A stretch of 64,000 nt of DNA from contig JAWKUN010000003.1 of the NCBI GenBank assembly GCA_041398565.1, forward strand, positions 1,550,001 through 1,614,000. The letters are read 5' to 3'. Position 1 is the first letter of the stretch, and every line of letters starts with the position of its first letter. The position numbers were made by a program, and so were the translations under genes. A model generated the notes under the pieces. The model worked only from the letters and a program-made list of their open reading frames with translations. It had not been told where the DNA came from and ran no database searches. Positions 1 through 8,138 of this stretch are shown in pieces. The stretch comes from DATGPD01 sp041398565. Its GTDB lineage: Bacteria; Planctomycetota; UBA1135; UBA2386.

Positions 1-462
1 TTCACGCAGTGGGTGCGCGAGGGGATCGACAAGCTGGTGGAACCGCTGCGCCGGTTCGGGGTCGTGCCGTTCGACGCGCGGCTGTCGCGGGAGCAGCGTG
101 ACGCCGCCATCGAGCGCTTCCGTACCGATCCCGCCGCCGGAGTCTTCCTGGCCACGGTGAAGAGCGCTGGCGTCGGGCTCACCCTCACCGAGGCCAGCTA
201 CGTCGTGCATTTCGACCATTGGTGGAACCCGGCCTGGATGTGGCAGGCCGAGGACCGCGCTCATCGGCGCGGGCAGACGCAGCCGGTGAACGTGTACTCG
301 TTGTGGATGGAGGACACGCTCGAGCAGCGCATCCACGCGATCCTGGCCAAGAAGGGGGCCTTGCACGAAGAGGTCGTCGATGGATTGTCGGAGACGGCCA
401 TCGACGAGCTGATCTCGCTGGACGAGTGGATCACGCTGTTCGGCATGGGCGGGCGGCGGTGA
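1..462 (+). CDS. SNF2-family helicase, C-terminal end (partial)
   Basis: This is the 3' end of a gene that starts before the window; the reading frame is open from base 1 and stops at 460-462. The 153 visible codons match the second RecA-like lobe of SNF2/Rad54-type ATPases. Motif V appears as ATVKSAGVGLTLTEAS, followed by the strand HFDHWWNPAWMWQAEDRAHR and then RGQT, which is motif VI with its arginine finger. Family members are double-stranded DNA translocases that remodel DNA-protein complexes or RNA polymerase. The ATPase lobe 1 and any substrate-specific N-terminus lie outside the window, so the subfamily cannot be named. The ending GMGGRR shortly after the helicase core suggests there is no extra C-terminal domain. 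Confidence 0.93.
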   Translation, partial: FTQWVREGIDKLVEPLRRFGVVPFDARLSREQRDAAIERFRTDPAAGVFLATVKSAGVGLTLTEASYVVHFDHWWNPAWMWQAEDRAHRRGQTQPVNVYSLWMEDTLEQRIHAILAKKGALHEEVVDGLSETAIDELISLDEWITLFGMGGRR

Positions 463-550
463 GGGCCGCGCCGGCGTGCCACGCCCACCGCGGCCGTGCC
501 TGCCGTCCGGCTCGGTCACGACACGAATTCGCCCTGTTCGCGGCGCACGT

Positions 551-577
551 TCGTGAATCGTCCGGGCTAGGCTGTGC
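551..577 (+). promoter_or_regulatory. 27-bp promoter-like motif, copy 1
   Basis: The core GAATCGTCCGGGCTAGGCTG (555-574) lies just upstream of the glycosyltransferase start at 587. The same 20 bases, with 25 of 27 positions conserved overall, occur on the minus strand at 46935-46961, again just upstream of a start codon. It contains TAGGCT (568-573), a plausible -10 hexamer, 13 nt from the GTG. The position suggests a promoter; the function is inferred. Confidence 0.5.
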
Positions 578-586
578 CCGTCGCAC

Positions 587-1645
587 GTGGTCTCCGTCGT
601 CGTGGTGAACTGGAATGGCGAGCGCTACCTGGGCGACTGTCTGCGTGCCGTGCTGGCGCAGCAGCCACCGCCTGGCGAGGTGATCGTCGCCGACAACCAC
701 AGCACGGACGCTTCGCGCCACCTCCTGGCCACGGAGTTCCCTGAGGTGACGGTGTTGGACCTCGGCAGCAACCTCGGTCCCGGAGCGGCCCGGAACCGCG
801 GGGTCTCGGCGGCGCGTCACGACCGCGTGCTGTGCCTCGACAACGACGTGATCCTGCAGCCCGGCGTCCTGGCCGCCCTGGCGTGCGTGCTCGATGCCGA
901 TCCGCAGACCGCCATGGTGCAGGCGCGCAGCGTCTTGGCTGCCGATCCGTCGGTCGTGCACTACGACGCGGCCGACGTGCACTATCTAGGGCTGCTGGTC
1001 CTGCACAATTGGTACCGGCCGTTGGCCAGCGCCACGCCGATCGACCGCCCGGTGAGCGGCGGCGTCGGCCTCTGCTTCCTGGTGCGCAAGTCGGCCTTCC
1101 TCGACGTCGACGGCTTCAACGAGCCGATGTTCTTCTTCTTCGAGGACAACGACTTCGCTCTGCGTCTGCGCTTGCGCGGGCACCTGGTGCGCGTGGCCGC
1201 CGACGCCGTCGTGCTGCACCGCGGCGGCACCGACGGCCTGTCGATGCGTGGCGAAGGCGCGCGCTACCCCGAGCGTCGCACGTTCCTGCACAGCCGTAAC
1301 CGCTGGATCCTGCTGCTCACCTGCCTGCACTGGCGCACCCTGATCCTGACGTTGCCGGCGCAGCTCGCCTACGGGGTCGTGCACCTGGCCTTCGCCGCCG
1401 GCCAGGGACACTTCCTGGCGTGGTGGCGCGGCAAGCTCGACCTGTGCCGGCGGCTGCCGGACCTCTGGCGGCGACGGCGCGTGGTGCAGTCGCGGCGTCG
1501 GTGTTCCGATCGGTCGCTGCTCGTCGCGGCTCCTTTCACCTTCAACCCGCAGATCGGCCGGCGAGGGCTGGGCGGCCTGGCGCGCCGGCTGATGGACGTC
1601 GCCTTCATCGGTTACTGGCGGTGCGTGGGGTGGGCCTGTGGCTGA
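587..1645 (+). CDS. Glycosyltransferase family 2
   Basis: A 352-residue GT-A fold enzyme that transfers a sugar from a nucleotide donor, probably to a polysaccharide or lipid-linked glycan. The N-terminus VSVVVVNWNGERYL is the nucleotide-binding strand, CLDNDVIL carries the metal-binding DxD-like motif, and FFFEDNDFALRLRLRGH is the acceptor/catalytic-base region typical of rhamnosyltransferase-like GT2 proteins. A hydrophobic stretch near residues 245-270 may anchor it to the membrane, and the tail is very Arg-rich. The GTG at 587 is chosen because the protein then starts directly with the first beta strand. It overlaps the next glycosyltransferase by 8 bases, giving a three-gene run (GT2-GT2-GT4). 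The substrate cannot be told from the sequence. Confidence 0.88.
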   Translation: MVSVVVVNWNGERYLGDCLRAVLAQQPPPGEVIVADNHSTDASRHLLATEFPEVTVLDLGSNLGPGAARNRGVSAARHDRVLCLDNDVILQPGVLAALACVLDADPQTAMVQARSVLAADPSVVHYDAADVHYLGLLVLHNWYRPLASATPIDRPVSGGVGLCFLVRKSAFLDVDGFNEPMFFFFEDNDFALRLRLRGHLVRVAADAVVLHRGGTDGLSMRGEGARYPERRTFLHSRNRWILLLTCLHWRTLILTLPAQLAYGVVHLAFAAGQGHFLAWWRGKLDLCRRLPDLWRRRRVVQSRRRCSDRSLLVAAPFTFNPQIGRRGLGGLARRLMDVAFIGYWRCVGWACG

Positions 1646-2549
1646 CGCAGCGCCGGAGGTCGTGGCGATCGTCGTCAACTACAAGCTGGCGGCGCGCACA
1701 GTCGACGCCGTGCGCTCGCTGCTGGCTGGCGAGAACGGCGCTGGCGTGGCCGTGTTCGTGCTCGACAACGGCGGCGGTGCAAGACCGGACCCCGAGCTGG
1801 CGGCTCTGCGCAGCGCGCGGGTGCACGTCACCGCCACCGAGGAGAACGTCGGCTACTGCGCTGGCGTCAACCTCGGCTTGGCATGGGCCGCGACCGTCGG
1901 CGCCGAGTTCGTGCTGATGTTGAACAACGACGTCCGCACCTCCGAGACCTTCCTGCCGGCGCTCGTGCGGGTGCTGCGCAACGACCCCGACGTGGCGGCG
2001 GTGGCGCCGACCATCCTGTGGCCGGACGGCCGCGTCTGGTGCCAGGGAGCACGCATGCGCTTCGGACCCAACATCAACGTTCTGCTCGGGCAGGATGGCC
2101 CGCCGGCACCGCGCACGTTGGGGCCGCAGGCGGTCGACTACCTGCCGGGCGCGTGTGCGCTGTACCGCCGCGCCGACCTCGAAGCGTTGGGGGGGCTCGA
2201 CGAGAGCTATTTCATGTACATGGAAGACGCCGATCTCGGCGCGCGCCTGCGCGCGCGGGGGCGCAAGATCCTGTGGCTTCCCTGGGTCGCCGTCGAGCAC
2301 GACGCCAGCGCGTCGTCGGGCGGCGGGCGCTCGCCGATGCGCAAGTTCATGACCGCGCGCAACGCCGCGCACTATCTGCGCCGCCACGGCACGGCCAAAC
2401 TCTGGCTGGCCTTCGTGCTCTTCGACCTCTTGTCGTGGCCCCTCTCGATCCTCGGAGGGACGCCGGTGCGTGCCGCTTGGGCCAAGGCGCGCGGCGCGTG
2501 GGGGGGACTGTTGGGCAAGCGGGTGACCGCCCAGGACGTGACGCGATGA
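1638..2549 (+). CDS. Glycosyltransferase family 2
   Basis: A second GT2 enzyme, 303 residues, starting at a GTG inside the end of the previous gene. The first strand is VVAIVVNYKLA, the donor/metal site is LMLNNDV, and YFMYMEDADLGARLRARG is the conserved ED motif region. A hydrophobic segment near residues 250-275 (LAFVLFDLLSWPLSIL) could bind the membrane. Its stop overlaps the start of the GT4 gene as ATGA, so the three genes are probably translated together and act in one glycan pathway. It resembles the rhamnosyl/mannosyl-transferases of cell-surface polysaccharide clusters, but no acceptor or donor is visible. It is a distinct gene from its neighbour, not a recent duplicate. Confidence 0.88.
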   Translation: MADAAPEVVAIVVNYKLAARTVDAVRSLLAGENGAGVAVFVLDNGGGARPDPELAALRSARVHVTATEENVGYCAGVNLGLAWAATVGAEFVLMLNNDVRTSETFLPALVRVLRNDPDVAAVAPTILWPDGRVWCQGARMRFGPNINVLLGQDGPPAPRTLGPQAVDYLPGACALYRRADLEALGGLDESYFMYMEDADLGARLRARGRKILWLPWVAVEHDASASSGGGRSPMRKFMTARNAAHYLRRHGTAKLWLAFVLFDLLSWPLSILGGTPVRAAWAKARGAWGGLLGKRVTAQDVTR

Positions 2550-3883
2550 AGGTCTGGCACGTCCTGCACGGCTTCCCGCCGGAGACTGCGGGCGGTACCG
2601 AGAGCGTCGTCGAGGCGTTGGCCCGCGCCATGCAGGGGCACGGCTGCGACGTCACCGTGGTGTCGGGGTCGCTGCGCGTCGGCGACCCGGCGGCGGTCGA
2701 GCGCTCCGACCTGGACGGCTTGCCCGTGCTGCGTCTGCACCGCGACGACCTCTACTTCGAGTCGTGGTTCAAGGCGTACGCGCCAGCCGTATCGGCGGCG
2801 TTCCGGGCGCTCTTACGCGAGCACCGGCCCGATGTCGTGCACGTGCATCACTGGCTGCGCCTCAGCAGCGACCTGGTGCGCATCGCGCGCGCCGCCGGCT
2901 GCATCACGGCGGTCACCTGCCACGACTACTTCTCGGCACTGGCGCGCCCGGTGCGCCTGGTCGGCGAGGGCGCCGCGACGCCGCCGCCGGCCCCGAGCTA
3001 CGTCGGGGCGGCCGAGCTGGCCGAAGCTTTCGCCTTCCACCGGGACGACTTCGCCGACGAACTGCGCGCCGCGCACTGCCGCTTCGCGCCGAGTGCGGCG
3101 CAGCGCGCGGGGCTGGCGCAGCTGCTGCCGGGTGACGTGGGCGACTTCACCAGCATCGGCCTGCCGAGCACGGTGGCCGCGCTGCGCCGGTTGCCGGAGA
3201 GTGACCCCCACGGTTCTCGCGCGCGGCGGCGGCGCCTGTGCACCTGGGGCACGCTCTACCCCGAGAAGGGGTTGGAGTCGGTCCTCGACGCGCTCGCTCG
3301 CACACCCGCCGCGCTCGGATGGTCGCTCGACGTCTATGGCGAGGCGCACAGTCCGACCTTCCGTGACGACCTGCTGGCCAGGGCGGCCGGGCTGCGCGTC
3401 ACCTGGCACGGCCGCTTCGTGCCGCAAGACCTCGAGCGCGCCGACGTCGACTACGCGGTGCTACCTTCGCTGGCCGACGAGTCCTACGGCTTGGTCCTCG
3501 ACGAGGCGCTGCAACTCGGGCTGCCGGTCATTGCCAGCGACGTGCCGGCGTACCGCGAACGGGCGCAGGGCGACGCCAGCGTGTTCTTCCCTCCGGGCGA
3601 CGCCACCGCCTTGGCGGCACTTCTGGCGGCACCGGCTCGGCTCGAAGCCCTGCAGCGGCCGAATGCGCCGGCGCCGCTGTCGCCGGCCCGTGCGGCGGCC
3701 GACCTGCTGTCGCGCTACCGCGCGGCGGCGCCGTCCCCGTTCGCGCCGCGCGTCACCGACCGCGAGCGCGCGCTGTACTTGTTCCGTCGTGCCGAGCGCC
3801 GCCTGTGGTCGGCGCTGCAGCAAGGGGAGGCGCCGGCACCGCCGGACGAGTTCCTGGCGCCGCCGCCGGCGGCGGGCGCCTGA
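2546..3883 (+). CDS. Glycosyltransferase family 4 (GT-B)
   Basis: A 445-residue retaining GT-B enzyme. The N-terminal Rossmann lobe opens with MKVWHVLHGFPPETAGGTE, the glycine-rich acceptor loop usual in GT4. The C-terminal lobe has LYPEKGLESVLDAL (donor-site strand) and DESYGLVLDEALQLGLPVIA, which carries the E-x7-E signature that contacts the nucleotide sugar. The ATG at 2546 overlaps the upstream stop as ATGA, so coupled translation is likely. Reading frames that extend further upstream are only open-frame run-on through the previous gene. It is the last gene of a three-gene glycosyltransferase run; the glycan is unknown. An 8-bp-arm inverted repeat spans its stop codon. Confidence 0.9.
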   Translation: MKVWHVLHGFPPETAGGTESVVEALARAMQGHGCDVTVVSGSLRVGDPAAVERSDLDGLPVLRLHRDDLYFESWFKAYAPAVSAAFRALLREHRPDVVHVHHWLRLSSDLVRIARAAGCITAVTCHDYFSALARPVRLVGEGAATPPPAPSYVGAAELAEAFAFHRDDFADELRAAHCRFAPSAAQRAGLAQLLPGDVGDFTSIGLPSTVAALRRLPESDPHGSRARRRRLCTWGTLYPEKGLESVLDALARTPAALGWSLDVYGEAHSPTFRDDLLARAAGLRVTWHGRFVPQDLERADVDYAVLPSLADESYGLVLDEALQLGLPVIASDVPAYRERAQGDASVFFPPGDATALAALLAAPARLEALQRPNAPAPLSPARAAADLLSRYRAAAPSPFAPRVTDRERALYLFRRAERRLWSALQQGEAPAPPDEFLAPPPAAGA

Positions 3884-3900
3884 CGCCGGGACGGCGCCCG
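3873..3900 (+). terminator. Hairpin over the GT4 stop codon
   Basis: CGGGCGCC (3873-3880) and GGCGCCCG (3893-3900) are perfect 8-bp arms around a 12-nt loop that includes the TGA stop. There is no T-tract. It may act as a factor-dependent or intrinsic-like terminator, or protect the 3' end. Confidence 0.35.
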
Positions 3901-3955
3901 GTCCTTGGCGCGCCGCGTCGTTGCACCGAGTCGGCGACGTGGGCACGCTTGCAGC

Positions 3956-5920
3956 ATGCATCGCGCACTCGCTTCCCTGTTCGCGTTCGCGGCGGCCACG
4001 TCCGGGGTGTGGGGACAGGACCTCCACCTGCCGCCGCTGCTCTCCGACCATGCGGTGTTCCAGCGGGGCCGGCCGCTGCGTCTGTGGGGCGCGGCGGCAC
4101 CGGGCGCCGAGGTTCGGGCTTCGGCGTCGTGGGGGCACGAGGCGAGCAGCCTGGCCGGCGACGACGGCGCGTTCGAGCTGCGCCTGCAGCCGCCGTCGGA
4201 GGCCGGGCCGCACTCGGTGACGTTGCGCTGTGGCAGCGCCCAGACCAAGTTGGACGACGTCTGGTTCGGCGAGGTGTGGGTGTGCGGCGGCCAGTCGAAC
4301 ATGGAGTGGACGCTGGGGCCCGGCGTCGGCAGCGGGATCCAGGACTGGCAGAACGAGGTCGCACAGGCCGACCACCCGCAGATCCGAGTGTTCGACGTGC
4401 CCAACGTCACCAGCGCGGAGCCGCGCGAGAGCTGCGACGGTGCCTGGAGGGTGTGCTCGCCGGCGACGGCCGGTAGCTTCAGCGCCGTCGGCTACCTGTT
4501 CGGTCGTGACCTCCAGCGCGAGCTCGGAGTGCCGGTGGGACTGATCGTGAGCTGTTGGGGCGGCACGCCATGCGAGGCGTGGACGCCGGAAGCGAGCCTC
4601 GAGGGTCTGACTGCCTTCGCCGACGGCCTGGCTGCCGTGCGCGCTGCGCGCAAGCCTCCGTCCGGCGACAGCCTCGCCAGCGAGCAGGCGTCCTGGTTCG
4701 CCAAGATGGCGCGCAAGGATCCCGGCGAGAACGCCGGCTGGACGAGCGTCGCCTTCGACGACGGTGCCTGGCCGAACGCCAAGCTCCCCGGCCGGTGGAG
4801 TGGCGAACTCGCTCGCTTCGACGGCGTGGTGTGGTACCGCCGCCAGGTCGAGGTACCGGCTGATTGGGCCGGTACCGACCTCGTCCTGTCGCTCGGTCCG
4901 ATCGACGACCTCGACACCGTCTGGGTGGGCGGTCAGCGCGTGGGCGGGATGGAAGCGGGCGAGCCGTGGAGCACGCCGCGCCGCTACACGATTCCGGGCA
5001 AGGTCGTCGCGGGCGGCAAGACGGCAATCGTGCTGCGCGTCGTCGACACGGGCGGCCACGGCGGCCTCACCGGTCAGCCGAGCGAGATGTGGCTCGGCCG
5101 CGAGGGCGACGACGCGGCCCGCGTGGCGCTGGCGGGGGACTGGCGCATGCACGAGGGAGCGCGCATGCAGGCGCTGGGGGCATGGCCGCGGGCGAGCGGG
5201 ATCGGACCCCACACGCCGACCGTCCTCTACAACGCGATGATCGCACCGCTCTCGCGCACGGCGGTGCGCGGCGCCGTGTTCTACCAGGGCGAATCCAACG
5301 TCGGTGCGCCGCTCCTCTACCGCCGCTTGTTCCCGGCGATGATCGACGCTTGGCGCGCGACGTTCGAGCAAGCCGACATGCCGTTCTACTACGTGCAGAT
5401 CGCGCCGTTCGACTACGGGCAGCGCAACGAGCTGGCGGGGTTCCTGCGCGAAGCGCAGGCGTTGACGATGACCGCACGCGCCAACGTCGGCATGGCGGTG
5501 ACGATGGACGTCGGCAATCCGAAGAACATCCATCCGCTCGACAAGCAGAGCGTCGGCGAGCGGCTGGCCCGGTGGGCGCTGGCCAAGACCTACGGCAAGG
5601 CCGAGATCGACCCGCAGGGGCCGACGCTCGTCGGCCACGTCGTGCACGGCGATCGCGTGCACCTCGAGTTCGCGCATGCGCGCGGTCTCACCACCAAGGA
5701 TGGCAAGGAGCCGATGAACTTCATGGTGGCCGGCGAGGACCGCGAGTTCCATCCGGCCACGGCGACCGTCGAGCGGGAAACCATCGTCGTGCACAGCCCG
5801 GCGGTGGCGAACCCGGTGGCGGTGCGCTACGCGTTCGGCGGCCCGGACGCCGGCAACGTCGTCAACGGCGCCGGCCTGCCCGCGTCTTCCTTCCGCACCG
5901 ACGACTGGCCGCCGCGCTGA
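3956..5920 (+). CDS. Secreted sialate O-acetylesterase (SGNH/GDSL family)
   Basis: A 654-residue exported esterase predicted to remove O-acetyl groups from sialic acids or other acetylated sugars. The ATG at 3956 gives a clean signal peptide (MHRALASLFAFAAATSGVWG, then QD). WVCGGQSNMEW holds the nucleophile Ser of the SGNH block I, VFYQGESNVG is a second conserved block, and NIHPLDKQSVGERLARWAL provides the C-terminal His region. A beta-sandwich insertion around residues 230-370, with SVAFDDGAWPNAKLPGRW, resembles the jelly-roll found in long family members. An in-frame start 17 codons earlier would put a charged extension before the signal peptide and is less likely. Such enzymes are abundant in planctomycetes that degrade glycans. 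Confidence 0.9.
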   Translation: MHRALASLFAFAAATSGVWGQDLHLPPLLSDHAVFQRGRPLRLWGAAAPGAEVRASASWGHEASSLAGDDGAFELRLQPPSEAGPHSVTLRCGSAQTKLDDVWFGEVWVCGGQSNMEWTLGPGVGSGIQDWQNEVAQADHPQIRVFDVPNVTSAEPRESCDGAWRVCSPATAGSFSAVGYLFGRDLQRELGVPVGLIVSCWGGTPCEAWTPEASLEGLTAFADGLAAVRAARKPPSGDSLASEQASWFAKMARKDPGENAGWTSVAFDDGAWPNAKLPGRWSGELARFDGVVWYRRQVEVPADWAGTDLVLSLGPIDDLDTVWVGGQRVGGMEAGEPWSTPRRYTIPGKVVAGGKTAIVLRVVDTGGHGGLTGQPSEMWLGREGDDAARVALAGDWRMHEGARMQALGAWPRASGIGPHTPTVLYNAMIAPLSRTAVRGAVFYQGESNVGAPLLYRRLFPAMIDAWRATFEQADMPFYYVQIAPFDYGQRNELAGFLREAQALTMTARANVGMAVTMDVGNPKNIHPLDKQSVGERLARWALAKTYGKAEIDPQGPTLVGHVVHGDRVHLEFAHARGLTTKDGKEPMNFMVAGEDREFHPATATVERETIVVHSPAVANPVAVRYAFGGPDAGNVVNGAGLPASSFRTDDWPPR

Positions 5921-5939
5921 GGGTCGAGTGGCGCGAGTC

Positions 5940-5963
5940 CGGAACTACGGGGGCCCGGTTCCG
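5940..5963. terminator. Hairpin between convergent genes
   Basis: CGGAAC (5940-5945) and GTTCCG (5958-5963) are 6-bp arms around a 12-nt GC-rich loop. It sits between the converging esterase and rho genes and could stop transcription from both sides. There is no T-tract, so support is modest. Confidence 0.3.
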
Positions 5964-5970
5964 TGGCTCG

Positions 5971-7299
5971 TCAGGCTCCCTGCTGCAGCAACGTCTCGTT
6001 GTCGGGCGTGCGTCCGATGAGTTCGAGGAGCAGGGGGAGGCGTCGCACCTCCGGCTCGCCGAGCAGGCGCGTGCGCAGGGCCTGCAGGCGCACGAGTTCG
6101 TCCTCGGTCACCACCTGGTCTTCGCGGCGCGTACCGGTGCGCCCCACGTCGAAGGCCGGGTAGACGTGCCTCTCCGCCAGGCGACGGTCGACCACCAGCT
6201 CGGCGTTGCCCTTGCCGTGCATCTCGGTTGCCACGATCTCGTCGGCGCGGCTGCCGGTGTCGGTGAGCACCGTGGCGAAGATGGTCAGCGACCCGCCTTC
6301 TTCGGTTTCGCGCGCGGCGCCGAACAGCCGCTTGGGCAGGAGCAGGGAGGTGGCGTCGAGACCGGCGCACAGGATCTTGCCCGAGTGCGGCAGTTCGATG
6401 TTGCTGGCACGGGCCACGGCGGTGAGCGAATCGACCACCAGGGCGACGTCCTCGCCGGCCTCGACCATGCGCCGCGCTCGATCGAGGACCAACTCGGCCA
6501 GGTCGAGGTGTCGGCTCGGCGGTTCGTCGAAGGTCGACGCGACCACCTCGGCTCGCGGCCAAGCCGCCAGCGCTTGTTGCATGACCGTCACTTCCTCGGG
6601 GCGCTCGTCGACGAGCAGCACGATCACGTGCAGGTCGGGGGTGCGCGCCAGGCCGCAGGCGATCTCGGTCAGCAGCTTGGTGCGCCCGCAGATCGGCGGT
6701 GTCGCCAGCAGCACCCGCTGGCCACGTGCCAACGGCGCGAGCAGGTCGATGGCGCGCAGCGTCGCCGACTCGTTGGGGGCGGCCAGGCGCAGGCGACGGG
6801 TCGGCAGGATCGGGGTGCGGCTCTCGAACGGGACGCGCCGGCGCAGCTCGGGAATGGTTGCGCCGTTCACGCAGTCGACGTGCATCAGCGCGAAGTAGCG
6901 TTCGCCCTCTCGCGGTGCGCGCACCGGTCCGCTCAGCCAATGCCCGCGCTTGAGGTTGAGGCGACGGACCTGGCTCGGGCTGACGTAGACGTCGTCGGGC
7001 CCGGCGCGGAAGCCGTGGCGGGCGCTCCGCAGGAAACCGAAGCCGTCCGGTAGGACGTCGAGGACGCCCTGTGCGCGGGCAACGCCGACGCGATGGGCTC
7101 GGTGCTTGAGCATCTCGAAGAGCAGCTCTTGGCGGTTGAGCCCGATGAGATCCTCTCTGCCCTCCTCCGCTGCGAGTGCCACCAGCGCCTTCGGCGACAG
7201 CTCTTGCAGGTCGTCGACCGACCAGCCTGGAAGCGGCGCCGCGTCGGCGTCTGCCGGCTCGAGCTTGGGTGTCGGCTCGCGACTCATCGCCTCCATCAC
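5971..7299 (-). CDS. rho: Transcription termination factor Rho with Arg in place of the Walker A Lys
   Basis: A 442-residue Rho, the hexameric RNA translocase that ends transcription. In order: a Rho N-terminal helical segment (about residues 26-70), a cold-shock-like RNA-binding domain (GVLDVLPDGFGFLRS onward), then the ATPase. The ATPase keeps LLVDERPEEVTVMQ with the catalytic Glu, STFDEPPSRH, the Walker B strand LVVDSLTAVARASN, FGAARETEEGGSLTI and the arginine finger in RTGTRRED. The Walker A loop reads PPICGRT where Rho normally has PPKAGKT, so the nucleotide-binding Lys is Arg206 (codon 6682-6684) and the preceding KA is IC. The R-loop reads HGKGN instead of KGTGN. Its start overlaps the coaE stop as ATGA. 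It is Rho by homology and gene order; full ATPase activity is uncertain. Confidence 0.92.
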   Translation of the reverse strand: MMEAMSREPTPKLEPADADAAPLPGWSVDDLQELSPKALVALAAEEGREDLIGLNRQELLFEMLKHRAHRVGVARAQGVLDVLPDGFGFLRSARHGFRAGPDDVYVSPSQVRRLNLKRGHWLSGPVRAPREGERYFALMHVDCVNGATIPELRRRVPFESRTPILPTRRLRLAAPNESATLRAIDLLAPLARGQRVLLATPPICGRTKLLTEIACGLARTPDLHVIVLLVDERPEEVTVMQQALAAWPRAEVVASTFDEPPSRHLDLAELVLDRARRMVEAGEDVALVVDSLTAVARASNIELPHSGKILCAGLDATSLLLPKRLFGAARETEEGGSLTIFATVLTDTGSRADEIVATEMHGKGNAELVVDRRLAERHVYPAFDVGRTGTRREDQVVTEDELVRLQALRTRLLGEPEVRRLPLLLELIGRTPDNETLLQQGA

Positions 7300-8018
7300 G
7301 TCATTCGGCGTCCGAGCCGCTCCAGCACCGCGTCCACCTGACGGCGCACATCCTCGAAGTTCCCATGGGTGGAGATCCTATGCGGACAGCGGGCGCGTTT
7401 CACGGACAGATCGGTCTGCGCCGCCTCGCGGCGGGCGAGCTCCGCATCGTCCCAGCCCCGTGCGCGGGCGCGGGCCCGGCGCACCGGCTCGCTGGCATCG
7501 ACGAACACGCATGTGTCGCAGCGGGCGATGAGGCCGCCCTCGAGCAGGAGCGGCACGTCGAGAAGCACCGAGTGGCCGTCGGCGAGGGCCGAATCGAGCC
7601 GTTCGGTCAGGCGGGCGCGCACTGCCGGGTGCACGATCGCTTCGAGGTCGGCTCGGGCGGTCGCGTCGGCGAACACGATCTTGGCCAGGGCAGCGCGGTC
7701 CAGCAGGCCCGCCGGTGCCACGGCGGCACCGAAGCGCGCGACGATGGCTGCCACCACCCCCGGTTCGGCGGTCACCTGCCGCGCCTCCTGATCGGCGTCG
7801 AGGACGACGAAGCCCCGCTCGGCGAACATGCGAGCCACGGTGGACTTGCCTGACGCGACGCCGCCCAGGAGGCCGATGACGATGTTTCCCGTGGCAGCGG
7901 GGCGTGGCGAGGGGGAGGGTTCGGGTCGGGGGGGCTTGGGCAAGGGCGACTCCGCGGACGCGGCCGCGCCCCGAATCGTGGGGTAGACTCGGTCGAGGCC
8001 GCAAGAGGTCTTCGGCAC
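7296..8018 (-). CDS. coaE: Dephospho-CoA kinase
   Basis: This enzyme phosphorylates the 3' hydroxyl of dephospho-CoA, the last step of CoA synthesis, in the cytoplasm. The P-loop is IGLLGGVASGKSTVARMF, with FVVLDADQEARQV after it, matching the DxD region that binds substrate, and LLLDVPLLLEGG plus CVFVDAS in the core. The usual protein starts about five residues before the P-loop; here no start codon lies that close. The GTG at 8018 gives 240 residues with a Pro-rich 40-residue leader (PLPKPPRPEPSPSPRP); a TTG at 7943 is the alternative. The order coaE-rho with a 4-base overlap matches the PVC arrangement known from Chlamydia (polA-coaE-rho). Confidence 0.88.
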   Translation of the reverse strand: MPKTSCGLDRVYPTIRGAAASAESPLPKPPRPEPSPSPRPAATGNIVIGLLGGVASGKSTVARMFAERGFVVLDADQEARQVTAEPGVVAAIVARFGAAVAPAGLLDRAALAKIVFADATARADLEAIVHPAVRARLTERLDSALADGHSVLLDVPLLLEGGLIARCDTCVFVDASEPVRRARARARGWDDAELARREAAQTDLSVKRARCPHRISTHGNFEDVRRQVDAVLERLGRRMT

Positions 8019-8025
8019 CGCCGAC

Positions 8026-8055
8026 TTGACCCCGTTCGCTCGGCCTTCCTAGAAT
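8026..8055 (+). promoter_or_regulatory. Sigma-70-type promoter of the BRCT-like membrane protein
   Basis: TTGACC (8026-8031) and TAGAAT (8050-8055) are separated by 18 bp, a close match to a vegetative promoter. It leaves a leader of about 75 nt before the ATG at 8139, which has an AGGAG ribosome-binding site 8 nt upstream (8126-8130). This is one of the clearest promoters in the window. Confidence 0.7.
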
Positions 8056-8138
8056 CCGGCCCCTCGCCTCCAGACCAAGACCCCTAAGTCCCTGTGGGCC
8101 AAGGCCCCTCCGATCAAGCCGTCCCAGGAGCTCCATCA

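Noticed and set aside
3461..5794. 777-codon open frame on the minus strand
   Set aside because: It is antisense to the GT4 and sialate esterase genes, is rich in Arg, His and Ala, and has no family motif. Such frames arise in 70% GC coding DNA.
7984..7989. TAGACT as a plus-strand -10
   Set aside because: It has no -35 and lies inside the proposed coaE N-terminus. The promoter at 8026-8055 explains the downstream gene better.
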